Positions 9,047 through 19,027 of a stretch of 64,000 nt of DNA are shown piece after piece. Source of the DNA: Fontibacterium universale (lineage in GTDB: Bacteria > Pseudomonadota > Alphaproteobacteria > Pelagibacterales > Pelagibacteraceae). The notes under the pieces are model-generated. The model saw only the letters and a program-made list of their open reading frames with translations. It was not told the origin of the DNA and did not search any database. The stretch lies in the NCBI GenBank assembly GCA_965236175.1, contig CBDEAT010000006.1, forward strand, positions 10,395 to 74,394, given 5' to 3'. Both the position numbers and the translations under genes were made by a program. Within the stretch, counting starts at the first letter, position 1, and the number at the start of each line of letters is the position of its first letter.

Positions 9047-10289
9047 ATGAATCAGAATCTTATCAAAACCTTTCAACAACGAGGATATTTTAATCAGTGC
9101 ACTGATTTAGATAATCTAAACAAACTCTTAGATAATAAAAAAATTAAACTTTATATCGGTTTTGATTGCACTGCTCCAAGTTTGCATGTTGGCAGTTTAG
9201 TGCAAATCATGTGTCTTAGACTGTTTCAACAATTTGGTCACACTCCAATTGTTTTATTAGGCGGCGGCACAACCATGGTCGGTGACCCCTCTGGTAAAGA
9301 AGAGAGTAGAAAAATTCTAACAAGCGCTGAAATTAAAAAAAATACTTCTGGCATTAAAAAAGTTTTTAATAAGTTTTTAAGTGGCAAAGGCACGAATAAG
9401 TTTGTTTTTTTAAATAATGAAAAATGGCTAACTAAAATTAATTATATAAATTTTTTAAGAGATTACGGAAAACATTTTACAATTAATAAAATGTTAACCT
9501 TTGATAGCGTTAAACTTCGATTAGATAGAGAGCAGTCATTAAGTTTTTTAGAATTTAATTACATGATCTTACAAGCTTACGACTTTCTTGAGCTTAATAA
9601 CAAAAATGATTGCATCCTTCAGATTGGTGGATCTGATCAATGGGGAAATATTATTAACGGAATTGAATTAATAAGAAGAGTGAATGGAAAAGAATCTTAT
9701 GGCTTAACTACTCCACTAATCACAACAAGTTCTGGAGCTAAAATGGGCAAAACTGAAAAAGGAGCTGTGTGGTTAGATGAAAAACAAACGTCTCCTTATG
9801 AATACTGGCAGTTCTGGAGAAATGTAAATGACGCTGATGTATTTAAATACCTAAGAGTTATTCACTGAACTTCCATTAGATGAGATTTCAAATTTTGAAA
9901 ATAATAAATCCAGAAATATTAATGATTTTAAAGTTATCCTTGCAAATGAAGCAACTAAAATTCTACATGGTGAAAAAGCATCCTCAAATGCTGAAGCTAC
10001 TTCTAAAAAGACATTTGAAGACAAATCTTTTGGAGATGATCTTCCAAAAGTTGATATTAAAAAATCTGATTTAAATAATGGAATTTCGTTTAATGATTTA
10101 ATTATTAAAATTAACTTTGCAAAATCTAATGGGGAATACAGAAGAAATATCGCTAATAAAGGTTATCGAATTAATAATGAAATTGTAACTGATGAGAAAA
10201 AAATAGTTACTAAAGATGATTTTAATGGTGAAAAAATTATTAAAGTTTCATTTGGAAAAAAACAGCACGTTTTAATTGAAGCTATTTAG
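9047..10289 (+). CDS. tyrS: Tyrosyl-tRNA synthetase TyrS, +1 frameshift near 9857
   Basis: Charges tRNA-Tyr. The first frame (9047-9868) holds the class I core: IGFDCTAPSLHVGSL (HIGH-like), GGGTTMVGDPSGKEESR, QIGGSDQWGNI and the KMSKS variant KMGKT. It ends in TGA after YLRVIH. Removing one base (G at about 9857) gives YLRLFTELPLDEISNFE and runs to TAG at 10289, adding the linker and the C-terminal S4-like RNA-binding domain (INFAKSNGEYRRNIANKGYRI ... GKKQHVLIEAI). The repaired protein is about 413 residues, normal for bacterial TyrS. The 3' end overlaps the convergent AsmA-like gene by 8 nt. Confidence 0.92.
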
Positions 10290-12582
10290 AAGTCCTAAAT
10301 ATATCTACAAATCTTTGTACAAATCTTGGAGTTATTGTTCGAACTGGATTTATTGTAGTTTCAAAATTGTTATCTTTGCCTTTAATTTTAAAGCTTACTC
10401 CAAAAACTCCATCTCCACTTTTGCCTGTTAAAATCTGCCCTAGTATTGGAATATTTGATAGAAGACGATTAACTTCATAGGCTGGAATTATGTTTCCATC
10501 TAAGCTCACATAATCGTCAGCGTTATTAATTCTGCCCTCTACGATAAAACCAAGGGATGGTCCTGTTCCATAAAAATCTTTAAAGGTAAAAAACTTTTCA
10601 TCATTTTCGTAAACAATAACAGTGTTATCAAATCTAATTCCCTCACCTTTTAAAGTGTCTAAAATTCCTGTAACTGAAGCAAGGGACAATATTTGAGCAA
10701 GTACAGGTATTTCTTTAATTTTAAAATCAGTAACAATAATTTTACCTTTGGATGAAGTTGCGCTTAAATCTTCAGAGGTAAATTCTAATTTTCCTTTTTC
10801 AAACCCTTTTATAAAACTAAATCCTGCAATAAATGGTCTTGCCCTATCTGAGAGCATATAAGTTGCAATGTTACCGTTTTTATTCTTATTAATTCTTATG
10901 ATAATTTTTTCTTTATTAGAAAAAACTCCATTAGCATCTAACTTAGAAAATTGACCTCTTAAGATTGTGCCAGTTAAGTTAAAATCACGAATATCATCGT
11001 TAGTTCCAGTATCAACAGTATCTAAATTAGCACTAATGGTTCCGTTAAATTTTTTCGAAACAACATTTGATGGTTTTGAACTTGTAAGGCTATCGATAAT
11101 ATATTTGGCATCCAATCTTTTTCCTGTGATTTCTATGTGATTAATATTGCCTTTTTTAGATGAGATAATTTTAAAATTACTTTTGTCGGTATTAACGACG
11201 ATACTATTAAGGGATGTTATAGAAAAGTTTTCATCAAAATTTAAGTCAAATAACTCAATATTATTTTTGCCAGCATTAATTGTAACTTTCTCTAACACGG
11301 AAGCACTTTTCTTAATCTCGCCTTTTAAAAGAATCTGACCATCATCATTTAATAATTTATTAAAATTAATAGGAGTAAAATTAATTAAACTTTTCTTAAT
11401 ATCTATTCGAGTATCAAAATAATATTGATCCTTATTAACATTTAATTGGACATATAATTTTGAAGAGCCTTTAATATATTCTGGCTTAAATACTTTTTGC
11501 CAGTTCACAAAATTTATATCTGAAATAATATTAATCTTTGACGTTTTTTTATTAAGATCAGAGTTTATTTTAAAATCTAATGTATCGTTTTGATTGAAAA
11601 TTATTCCATTAACAAAAACATTTGTTTTATCAAATTCAACTTTAAATTTTCCATTCTTAAACTTTCTATTTTTGTCATCTAAAACATTGGGGTATGCACT
11701 TTGCAGCAAATCTAATTCAAGATTTGCAATATCAGCTTTTCCTTTAACAGATGTATTAAGTAGATTTCCTTTCTTATCAAACTCAAGATCAATTTTATTA
11801 GTTGCTGTAGTTGAGAATGATAATTTTTCTATATTTTTAGTAATATCTTCTAAAGCTGCTATCTTTAAATTTTTAAATTCTTTTAATGAATTAAATTTTC
11901 CAGTTAAATTTAGATCAAGGGATGCTTTATAGAAATCTGATGATTCATTTACTAAAATTTTAGATTTATCAAAATTTAAACCTGCGGCTGATCCTGATGA
12001 AATATTAATATTTAATTCGCTATTTTTATATTCAATATCGGCATTAATATTTTGAAACTCAGGCAGTTCATTTGAGACAATAAAGGAGGTGTCTTTTATG
12101 CTGCCTAAAAACTCAATTTTTATACTGTCTTCGTTGTATATTTTTAAATCCCCTTTAATAAAGCCTTTCTTAACTTTGTTATCAAGATAGCCTTTCTGAC
12201 TATCTTCTAAAAAAACATCGCGAATTAAATTAATACTTTTTTCAAATGAGTTCTCTGAAAATTTTACTTCTATAAATTTAGGATTGTAATTGCCTTTAAT
12301 TGCAGAAAAAATGCCAACACCAAAATTAGTTTGATAAATATTAGTAAGATCGCCTTTATGATAAAGTTTTGGCTGATTAAGACTAAATTTAACTGCAAAA
12401 TCTTTAATATCTAAGCTTACTCTTATATCTTTAAATTCTAATTTAACTTTCTTGTACTGATCATTAAACCTTTTTTGAATTAGGTCATTGAAATTTGAAG
12501 TCTGAAATCCAAAAGATAAAAAAGCAATAATTCCTATAAAGACTGCTAATACAATTAATAAAATTTTATTTCTTTTAGCCAT
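10282..12582 (-). CDS. AsmA/YhdP-like (DUF3971) envelope protein
   Basis: This is a 766-residue protein with one N-terminal transmembrane anchor (residues 6-27) and a long beta-strand-rich periplasmic body, the layout of the Asma/YhdP/TamB-like group that bridges inner and outer membranes. The C-terminal part (LSNIPILGQILTGKSGDGVFGVSFKIKG ... NPVRTITPRFVQRF) matches the AsmA-like C-terminal domain of alphaproteobacterial DUF3971 proteins. YhdP and relatives help move phospholipids to the outer membrane; applying that role here is inference. The start directly abuts the prfB stop. Confidence 0.75.
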   Translation of the reverse strand: MAKRNKILLIVLAVFIGIIAFLSFGFQTSNFNDLIQKRFNDQYKKVKLEFKDIRVSLDIKDFAVKFSLNQPKLYHKGDLTNIYQTNFGVGIFSAIKGNYNPKFIEVKFSENSFEKSINLIRDVFLEDSQKGYLDNKVKKGFIKGDLKIYNEDSIKIEFLGSIKDTSFIVSNELPEFQNINADIEYKNSELNINISSGSAAGLNFDKSKILVNESSDFYKASLDLNLTGKFNSLKEFKNLKIAALEDITKNIEKLSFSTTATNKIDLEFDKKGNLLNTSVKGKADIANLELDLLQSAYPNVLDDKNRKFKNGKFKVEFDKTNVFVNGIIFNQNDTLDFKINSDLNKKTSKINIISDINFVNWQKVFKPEYIKGSSKLYVQLNVNKDQYYFDTRIDIKKSLINFTPINFNKLLNDDGQILLKGEIKKSASVLEKVTINAGKNNIELFDLNFDENFSITSLNSIVVNTDKSNFKIISSKKGNINHIEITGKRLDAKYIIDSLTSSKPSNVVSKKFNGTISANLDTVDTGTNDDIRDFNLTGTILRGQFSKLDANGVFSNKEKIIIRINKNKNGNIATYMLSDRARPFIAGFSFIKGFEKGKLEFTSEDLSATSSKGKIIVTDFKIKEIPVLAQILSLASVTGILDTLKGEGIRFDNTVIVYENDEKFFTFKDFYGTGPSLGFIVEGRINNADDYVSLDGNIIPAYEVNRLLSNIPILGQILTGKSGDGVFGVSFKIKGKDNNFETTINPVRTITPRFVQRFVDIFRTSK

Positions 12583-13678
12583 TAATGAATTCCTTGATAA
12601 ACGGATGCTTCTAAAAATACCGCAATATCTCCATCGAGTACTTTTTCTGGGTTTGTCACTTCGATATTAGTCCTATTGTCTTTAACAAGTTGATAAGGTT
12701 GTAATACATAATTTCTAATTTGACTTCCCCATCCTATTTCTTTTTTAGAGCTTTCTAAATTATCTGAGTCTTTTTGTTTTTTCTGCATCTCAAGTTCGTA
12801 AAGTCTAGCTTTTAACATGTTCATCGCTGTTTCTTTATTTTTATGCTGCGATCTTTCGTTTTGACACTGAACAACTATTCCTGATGCAATATGAGTTATT
12901 CGAACAGCGCTATCCGTTGTATTTACGTGCTGTCCTCCTGCTCCACTGGACCTATAAGTATCTATTCGAATGTCTTTTTCTAAAATTTCAATATTTATAT
13001 CTTCATTAACAACTGGATAAACCCATGCACTTGCAAAACTTGTGTGTCTTCTTGCGCCAGAATCAAATGGAGAAATTCTAACTAAACGATGAACTCCAGA
13101 TTCTCCTTTTAACCAGCCATAGATAAACTGCCCTGTTATTTTAATTGTTGATGATTTTATTCCAGCTTCTTCACCTCTGCTTTCATGAATAAGTTCAACT
13201 TTAAAATTATTTTTTTCAGCCCATCTTGAATACATTCTTCTTAACATCTCTGCCCAGTCTTGACTTTCGGTGCCTCCTGCTCCAGCGTGAATTTCAACAT
13301 AGGCATCAAGAACATCGCTTTCATTGGATAAAAAACAAAGAAGTTCAATTTTTTTTAATTTTTCTAAATTACTTTCAAAAGATTTATTTAAGTCTTTAGC
13401 TAAGACTTCATCATTTTCTTTAACGGCAATATCTAAAAGGTCTCTTATTATCTACGTGCTCTTTAGAAATAAAATCGTAGTTATTTTTAATTTCTAGTAA
13501 AAAATTTCTTTCTTTTATTACTTTCTCTGCATTCTTTTGATTGCTCCAGAAATCCTGAAGTTCTGTTTGTGCTGTTAAGTCTGAGATTTTTTTATCAACC
13601 TGATTTTTATCAAAGATACCCCCTTATGTTATCTAAGGATTTTCCTATTTTTTCAGCAATATTTTTAACTTCGATCAT
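12582..13678 (-). CDS. prfB: Peptide chain release factor 2, programmed +1 frameshift plus a second apparent frameshift
   Basis: RF2 reads UAA and UGA. Translation from ATG 13678 gives MIEVKNIAEKIGKSLDNIRGYL and reaches an in-frame TGA (13612-13610) in the classic autoregulatory context. After the +1 shift the reading continues DKNQVDKKISDLTAQ to a region near 13446, where one extra base (T on the plus strand) would force a TAA. Skipping it restores RDLLDIAVKENDEVLAKDLNK and the rest. Downstream the SPF stop-codon selection tripeptide (RISPFDSG) and the GGQ loop (SSGAGGQHVNTT) are intact. The start codon follows from family alignment and the position of the shift site. In many alphaproteobacteria amiC and mrcA lie between rne and prfB; here they do not. 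Confidence 0.92.
13609..13624 (-). other. prfB: prfB programmed +1 frameshift site
   Basis: On the minus strand the site reads AGGGGGTATCTTTGAT. It has an internal Shine-Dalgarno-like AGGGGG three bases before CTT, and CTT is followed directly by TGA. This is the canonical RF2 arrangement: low RF2 lets the Leu-tRNA on CUU slip to UUU and the ribosome continues with GAT. The upstream frame from ATG 13678 and the downstream frame both encode RF2 sequence. Confidence 0.95.
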
Positions 13679-13856
13679 TTTAAAAAATCAGTTTTTACGA
13701 TTTATTTATTAAATAACTAAACAACTTCTACATCGATTTGCTTAAATTATTAAGATTTAAATAGATATTTTAACAAAGATGTTTAATATAATAGTTAAGA
13801 AAACAAATGAATTTTATGTCATTAAAAATTAATCAAAAATTTAGGAATTTATTATC

Positions 13857-15779
13857 ATGTCTAAGGAATTACTCATCGATGCTTCGCATCCAGAAGAAAC
13901 TAGAATTGCTATCAAATCCAATAATGGAATTGAAGAATATGAATATGAAAATATTCATCGCAAAAATCTAAAAGGAAACATCTACTTAGGTAAAGTAAGT
14001 AGAATAGAACCATCTTTACAAGCTGCATTTGTTGATTTCGGAAACGAACGACATGGATTTTTAGCATTTAACGATATTCAATCTGATTATTATCAAATCC
14101 CTCAAGCAGACAAAGATCGAATTAAAAAAGAGGAGGAAGAAGCTCGAGCAAAACTTTTAGAAGAAAACGATAAAGAAATCGTCGAACATGCCGAGCAAGG
14201 TGAAGATATTAATTTACAAGATAAAAATTCATCTAATGGAGATCAAGATGAAGAGAGCATTGGAAATAAAGCATCTGATGATGAAATTGATTCAAATGAA
14301 GAAAATCAAATTGAGGACAAACCTAAAAACAACAAAAGTTTTTACAGATTCAAAAGATATCGCATTCAAGAAGTAATCAAGCCTGGACAAATAGTTTTAA
14401 TTCAAATCGTAAAAGAAGAGCGTGGAAAAAAAGGTGCGGCTCTTACAACTTTTATATCACTTGCAGGAAAATACATTGTGTTAATGCCCAACACAGCAAA
14501 AGGCGGTGGGATTTCTAGAAAAATTTATAGTTCTAGCGATAGAAAAAAAATGAAGGAAATTATTAATGATTTAGAACTTCCAAAAACAATGGGGTTAATC
14601 GTTAGAACAGCGGGTGCAAACAAAACTAAAAATGAAATTAAAGACGATTTAACAAACTTATTAAGCACTTGGGAAGAGATAAGAATGAATACTTTAAAAT
14701 CTATTGCTCCAAGTACAATTTATGAAGAAGAAGATTTGATTGCAAGAGCCATTAGAGATTTTTATAGCAAAGACATCGATAGTATTATTGTTGATGGTGA
14801 TAAAGCATTTGAAGCTGCAAAAAAATATGCAAAAAAAATCTCAAGTGCTCATGTAAAGAATGTTATAAAATATAAGGGCAAGATTCCTATATTCCATCAT
14901 TACAATATTGAAAAATATTTAAATTCAATTTTTGAACCTAGAATAGAATTAAAATCTGGCGGCTATATAATTATAAGTCCAACGGAAGCTTTGGTTTCAA
15001 TCGATATTAACTCCGGTAGATCTACTAGAGAAAGAAATGTTGAAAAAACAGCTTTAACAAACAATCTAGAAGCAGCAGAAGAGATCGCAAGACAAGTTAA
15101 ATTGAGAGATTTAGCCGGCCTTATCGTTATAGATTTTATCGATATGGAAAATTATTCCAATAAACGTTTAGTTGAGAGAAAATTAAGAGAGTCATTAAAA
15201 AACGATAAAGCAAGAATTCAATTTGGAAGAATAAGTAACTTTGGTCTTCTTGAAATGACAAGACAAAGACTTAGAGAAAGTTCAATTAAATGGGAGATTC
15301 AATTATCTGTGGACTCATTTGCTCTTAAAATAATTAAATTATTAGAAGAAAGAGCTTTCAGTGATCCTAAAATTAAAATTATAGACTTAAGTTTATCAAA
15401 AAAAATAATTGATATAATCAATGCTAATTATTCAACTGAACTTAAATTCTTTAAAGATAAATATAAATTCAAAATTAATTTAATTCAAAATGCTGAATTT
15501 TTAAGCCAAGAATTTTTATTTAGTTTTTATGATGCTAAAAAGAAACTAATTAGTGAATTTAATGGCACTGAAGTTAAAGAACCTTCTTCAAAGGACACTA
15601 ATGTAGGTACGACTAAAGAAGAAACTAAAGATAGTTCGGAGAAAAAAGAAGAAACTGTTGATGAAAAAAAACATGATGGTTACAAAGGTAAAAGAAAAAA
15701 ATTCTTTAATAAAAATAGATTTAAAGACAATAAAAGACCTAAAAAAAAAGAAGCTGAACCTACTAAAGAGATAAGTTAA
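13857..15779 (+). CDS. rne: Ribonuclease E/G, missing the zinc-link cysteines
   Basis: This endoribonuclease for mRNA decay and rRNA/tRNA processing has 640 residues. The S1 domain starts at KGNIYLGKVSRIEPSLQAAFVDFG and is interrupted by an acidic, low-complexity insert (about residues 80-165), as in other alphaproteobacterial RNase E. The catalytic DNase I-like part has VSIDINSGRS with Asp383 and VIDFIDM near residue 426. The CPxCxG zinc-link that normally follows EMTRQRLR is absent: the sequence goes from RQRLRESSIKW straight to SVDSFALKIIKLLEE. A basic C-terminal tail (KGKRKKFFNKNRFKDNKRPKKK) could bind RNA. A TATAAT at 13787-13792 may be its -10, without a clear -35. It is convergent with thiG, with stops adjacent. 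Confidence 0.93.
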   Translation: MSKELLIDASHPEETRIAIKSNNGIEEYEYENIHRKNLKGNIYLGKVSRIEPSLQAAFVDFGNERHGFLAFNDIQSDYYQIPQADKDRIKKEEEEARAKLLEENDKEIVEHAEQGEDINLQDKNSSNGDQDEESIGNKASDDEIDSNEENQIEDKPKNNKSFYRFKRYRIQEVIKPGQIVLIQIVKEERGKKGAALTTFISLAGKYIVLMPNTAKGGGISRKIYSSSDRKKMKEIINDLELPKTMGLIVRTAGANKTKNEIKDDLTNLLSTWEEIRMNTLKSIAPSTIYEEEDLIARAIRDFYSKDIDSIIVDGDKAFEAAKKYAKKISSAHVKNVIKYKGKIPIFHHYNIEKYLNSIFEPRIELKSGGYIIISPTEALVSIDINSGRSTRERNVEKTALTNNLEAAEEIARQVKLRDLAGLIVIDFIDMENYSNKRLVERKLRESLKNDKARIQFGRISNFGLLEMTRQRLRESSIKWEIQLSVDSFALKIIKLLEERAFSDPKIKIIDLSLSKKIIDIINANYSTELKFFKDKYKFKINLIQNAEFLSQEFLFSFYDAKKKLISEFNGTEVKEPSSKDTNVGTTKEETKDSSEKKEETVDEKKHDGYKGKRKKFFNKNRFKDNKRPKKKEAEPTKEIS

Positions 15780-16550
15780 TTATTCAATAAGTCCTTCGAA
15801 CGGACTTGATGGATTTGCAGTTACTTTTTTCTTAATCCTTCCAGCAATAAAGGATTTTCTTCCTGCGATCACCGCATCCTTCATGGCCTCAGCCATTAAT
15901 ATTGGATTTTTAGCCTCAGCTACAGCGGTATTAATTAAAACACCGTCACAGCCTAATTCCATAGCAATAGCGGCATCAGAAGCACACCCTATTCCTGCAT
16001 CAACAATAACTGGTACTTTAGATTGGGTCTTAATAATTGAGATATTAAATCTATTTTGAATTCCTCTTCCTGATCCTATCAGAGATCCAAGAGGCATAAT
16101 AGCTGCTGCACCCATATCTTCTAATTGTTTACAAAGTATAGGATCATCCGATGAATAAACCATAACCTCAAAATTTTCTTTTTTTAAAACTTTTAAAGCT
16201 TCAATAGTTTCAATCATATTTGGATATAAAGTTTCTTTATCTCCAAGCACCTCTAATTTTACAAGATTCCACCCTCCCGCATCTCTAGCTAATCTTAAAG
16301 TTCTCAAGGCCTCTTCTGCTGTGTAACAGCCTGCGGTATTTGGAAGATAAGTTATTTTTTTAGGATCTAAAAAATCAACCAGCATTGGTTCTTTTGGATT
16401 TGTAACGTTCACTCTTCTTACGGCAACAGTTACAATTTCCACTTCTGCAGCTTCAATCGCTTTTGCCGTTTCTTCAAAACTTTTATATTTTCCTGTTCCA
16501 AGAATAAGACGAGACTTATATTTTTTTCCAGAAATAATTAAATCTTCCAA
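15780..16550 (-). CDS. thiG: Thiazole synthase ThiG
   Basis: ThiG makes the thiazole phosphate of thiamine from 1-deoxyxylulose-5-phosphate, dehydroglycine and ThiS thiocarboxylate. It is 256 residues, a full TIM barrel. Motifs include LILGTGKYKSFEE, the Schiff-base lysine region NLVKLEVLGD (about residues 95-104), MPLGSLIGSGRGIQN and the phosphate loop DAGIGCASDAAIAMELGCDGVLINTA. The start is 1 nt after the thiS stop, so ThiS and ThiG are almost certainly made together. Confidence 0.96.
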   Translation of the reverse strand: MEDLIISGKKYKSRLILGTGKYKSFEETAKAIEAAEVEIVTVAVRRVNVTNPKEPMLVDFLDPKKITYLPNTAGCYTAEEALRTLRLARDAGGWNLVKLEVLGDKETLYPNMIETIEALKVLKKENFEVMVYSSDDPILCKQLEDMGAAAIMPLGSLIGSGRGIQNRFNISIIKTQSKVPVIVDAGIGCASDAAIAMELGCDGVLINTAVAEAKNPILMAEAMKDAVIAGRKSFIAGRIKKKVTANPSSPFEGLIE

Positions 16551-16754
16551 TTAACCGCCTCCTATAAAATGAACAATCTCAACTCGATCTTTAGCTGATA
16601 AAATTTTTTTAGCATAATTATCTCTCGGCACCACTTCTTCATTAATTTCTATAGCTACTTTTTTTTCTGAAAGGGACAATGTCTCTAATAAAGAAATTAT
16701 ATTAGTTTTTTCTTTTATATTATGAGGTTTTCCGTTCAAAATGATTTGTATCAT
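16551..16754 (-). CDS. thiS: Sulfur carrier protein ThiS
   Basis: This 67-residue ubiquitin-like sulfur carrier carries a thiocarboxylate on its C-terminal glycine and donates it to ThiG. It starts MIQIILNGKPHNI and ends VEIVHFIGGG, with the Gly-Gly terminus required for activation. It sits directly upstream of thiG and diverges from aroQ across only 45 nt. ThiF, ThiO/ThiH and ThiC are not in the window. Confidence 0.93.
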   Translation of the reverse strand: MIQIILNGKPHNIKEKTNIISLLETLSLSEKKVAIEINEEVVPRDNYAKKILSAKDRVEIVHFIGGG

Positions 16755-16799
16755 GTTGGATTTAAGCTATTTTTAAATTATAACATATCATTTTCTTAT

Positions 16800-17240
16800 A
16801 TGAATATAGTAATTATTAACGGTCCCAATCTTAATCTTTTAGGCGAAAGAGAGCCAAAGATTTACGGAAAAGAAACTCTTAAATCGATTGAGAAAAAATG
16901 CAAAGAACATGCTAAAAAAAATAAAATTAAAGTAGATTTTTTTCAGTCTAATATTGAGGGTGAGATCGTAACCAAAATTCAAAAATCTAGAGATAAATTT
17001 GATGGTTTAATAATTAATGCTGCAGCTTTTACTCATACATCAGTTGCAATATTAGATGCTTTAAATCTTGTTAAAATACCTAAAATAGAAATTCATATTT
17101 CTAACATTTTTCACAGAGAAGAATTTCGTCACAAATCATTAATTAGCAGTGCAGTTAATGGTATAATTTGTGGCTTAGGATCTTTTGGTTATATTTTAGC
17201 AATAGACGCCATTAAAAAAATAATTAAAGATAACAAATAA
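16800..17240 (+). CDS. aroQ: 3-dehydroquinate dehydratase, type II
   Basis: AroQ catalyses the third step of the shikimate pathway. I chose ATG 16800 over an upstream ATG at 16722 because the protein then begins MNIVIINGPNLNLLGEREP at the family's usual start, while the extension would overlap thiS. The 146-residue protein has the catalytic tyrosine in PKIYG, FFQSNIEGEIV, LIINAAAFTHTSVAILDAL and EIHISNIFHREEFRH with the active-site histidine. Its stop overlaps the accB start (TAATG). The aroQ-accB-accC order is a well-known alphaproteobacterial arrangement. Confidence 0.95.
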   Translation: MNIVIINGPNLNLLGEREPKIYGKETLKSIEKKCKEHAKKNKIKVDFFQSNIEGEIVTKIQKSRDKFDGLIINAAAFTHTSVAILDALNLVKIPKIEIHISNIFHREEFRHKSLISSAVNGIICGLGSFGYILAIDAIKKIIKDNK

Positions 17241-17684
17241 TGAAAATAGATAAAAAAATTATTAAAGAACTTTCAGATTATTTAGATGAATTTAATCTAA
17301 CTGAGATTGAGTATTCTGAAAATAACGTAAAGTATAAAGTTAGCAAATCTAACAAAGGCGTTGTTCATGAACAAATCATATCAACTGGTGGTCCAACCAA
17401 GAGCATCGTCTTCTACTGCCTCGCCTGTTGCTGCTGATAATATAAATAAAGCTAATATTGTAAAATCACCTATGGTTGGAACTGCTTATTTAGCTCCAGA
17501 ACCTGGTGCAAAACCATTTGTAACAGTTGGCGCTAATATTAAGAAAGGCCAAACAATTATTATTATAGAAGCAATGAAAACTATGAACCATGTCCCATCT
17601 ACTAAAGATGGTGTGGTGAAGAAAATATTAGTAACCGATGGTGAAGCGGTAGAATTTGATCAGGACTTAATCCTAGTCGAGTAA
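17240..17684 (+). CDS. accB: Biotin carboxyl carrier protein of acetyl-CoA carboxylase, +1 frameshift
   Basis: AccB carries the biotin of acetyl-CoA carboxylase. The first frame encodes the N-terminal helix (MKIDKKIIKELSDYLDEFNLTEIEY) and ends in TGA after about 65 codons. The second frame provides the Ala/Ser/Pro-rich linker and the biotinyl domain, VKSPMVGTAYLAPEPGAKPF ... IIEAMKTMNHVPS with the biotin lysine, ending VEFDQDLILVE. The frames differ by +1 and must switch between about 17355 and 17402; the linker is too variable to place the extra base exactly (ACC-A-AGA at about 17399 is one option). The repaired length, about 147 residues, is normal. accC follows immediately. Confidence 0.88.
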
Positions 17685-19025
17685 ATGATTAAAAAAATAC
17701 TTATAGCAAACAGAGGCGAAATAGCCGTACGAGTTATACGAGCTTGTAAAGAACTTGAGATAGCAACTGTTGCTGTACACTCAACTGCTGATAATGAGTC
17801 TATGCACGTTAGACTAGCAGATGAAAGTATATGTATTGGATCTCAAAAGGCTCAAGATAGTTATCTAAATATTCCCTCTTTAATATCAGCGATAGAAATT
17901 ACAGGTGCAGATGCGGTTCATCCTGGTTATGGATTTCTTTCTGAAAACTATAAATTTGCAGAAATTTTAGAACAACACAAAATTAAGTTCATAGGTCCAA
18001 GCTCAGAGCTTATAAGAAAAATGGGTGATAAAATTGAAGCTAAAAAAATAGCAAAAAGTTTAGGACTTCCAATTGTCTCTGGTTCTGAAACGGGAATAAA
18101 AGATATTAGTGAGGCTATAAAAATATCTAAAGAAATAGGTTTTCCAGTACTTATTAAAGCTGCTGGTGGTGGTGGTGGTAAAGGTATGAGAATTGTCCAT
18201 TCTGAAGATAAATTAGAAGAAAATATTAAAATTGCTCAAACAGAAGCTAAGAAATTCTTTAATAATGAAGAAGTTTTTATTGAAAAGTTTTTTGAAAATC
18301 CAAGACATATTGAAGTGCAAATTTTATCAGACGGTAAAGATAATACGGTGCATTTAGGAGAAAGAGACTGCTCTGTTCAAAGAAGATACCAAAAAATTAT
18401 AGAAGAAAGTCCTTGTCCAGTTATTAATGATGAACAAAGAAAATACTTACTTGATGTTTCAGTGAATGCCATTTCAAAACTTGGCTATGAAGGAGCTGGA
18501 ACGCTTGAATTTATTTATGATAAAGGAAAATTTTATTTTTTAGAGATGAATACAAGATTACAAGTAGAACATCCTGTTACAGAGGAAGTGACTGGAATTG
18601 ATCTTGTAAAAAGACAAATTGAAATTGCATCAACAGGTAAATTAAATTTACAACAAAAAGATATTACATTTTTTGGTCATGCGATTGAATGTAGAATCAA
18701 TGCTGAAGATCCAAGTAAAGATTTCTTACCAAGCGCTGGAACAATCAAAACTTATAATCAACCTTCGGGTCCAGGAACCAGAGTTGATAGTTGTGTATTT
18801 CAAGGATGTAAAATTCCACCCTATTATGACAGTTTAGTTGCAAAACTTATTTGCCATGGCAGAGATAGAGCTTCCGCAATATCTAGATTGAAAAGATCTT
18901 TAGATGAATTTGTTATTGAAGGAGTAAGTACAACAATTGATCTTCATAAAAAAATATTAAGAAACGAAGACTTTATTAATTCAAAATATGATGTGAATTG
19001 GCTATCAAAAACTAAGTTTTATTAG
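17685..19025 (+). CDS. accC: Biotin carboxylase AccC
   Basis: AccC carboxylates biotin on AccB using ATP and bicarbonate. The 446-residue ATP-grasp enzyme shows KILIANRGEIAVRVIRA, the glycine-rich ATP loop AAGGGGGKGMRIV, EKFFENPRHIEVQ, the catalytic LGERDCSVQRRYQKIIEE and the Mg2+ and biotin-site stretch FYFLEMNTRLQVEHPVTEEVTG. The ATG follows the accB TAA without a gap, so the two are translated in sequence. Confidence 0.97.
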   Translation: MIKKILIANRGEIAVRVIRACKELEIATVAVHSTADNESMHVRLADESICIGSQKAQDSYLNIPSLISAIEITGADAVHPGYGFLSENYKFAEILEQHKIKFIGPSSELIRKMGDKIEAKKIAKSLGLPIVSGSETGIKDISEAIKISKEIGFPVLIKAAGGGGGKGMRIVHSEDKLEENIKIAQTEAKKFFNNEEVFIEKFFENPRHIEVQILSDGKDNTVHLGERDCSVQRRYQKIIEESPCPVINDEQRKYLLDVSVNAISKLGYEGAGTLEFIYDKGKFYFLEMNTRLQVEHPVTEEVTGIDLVKRQIEIASTGKLNLQQKDITFFGHAIECRINAEDPSKDFLPSAGTIKTYNQPSGPGTRVDSCVFQGCKIPPYYDSLVAKLICHGRDRASAISRLKRSLDEFVIEGVSTTIDLHKKILRNEDFINSKYDVNWLSKTKFY

Positions 19026-19027
19026 TT

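Noticed and set aside
16722..16799. N-terminal extension of AroQ from an upstream ATG
   Set aside because: The family starts at MNIVIINGPNLNLLG (16800), and the extension would overlap thiS on the other strand.
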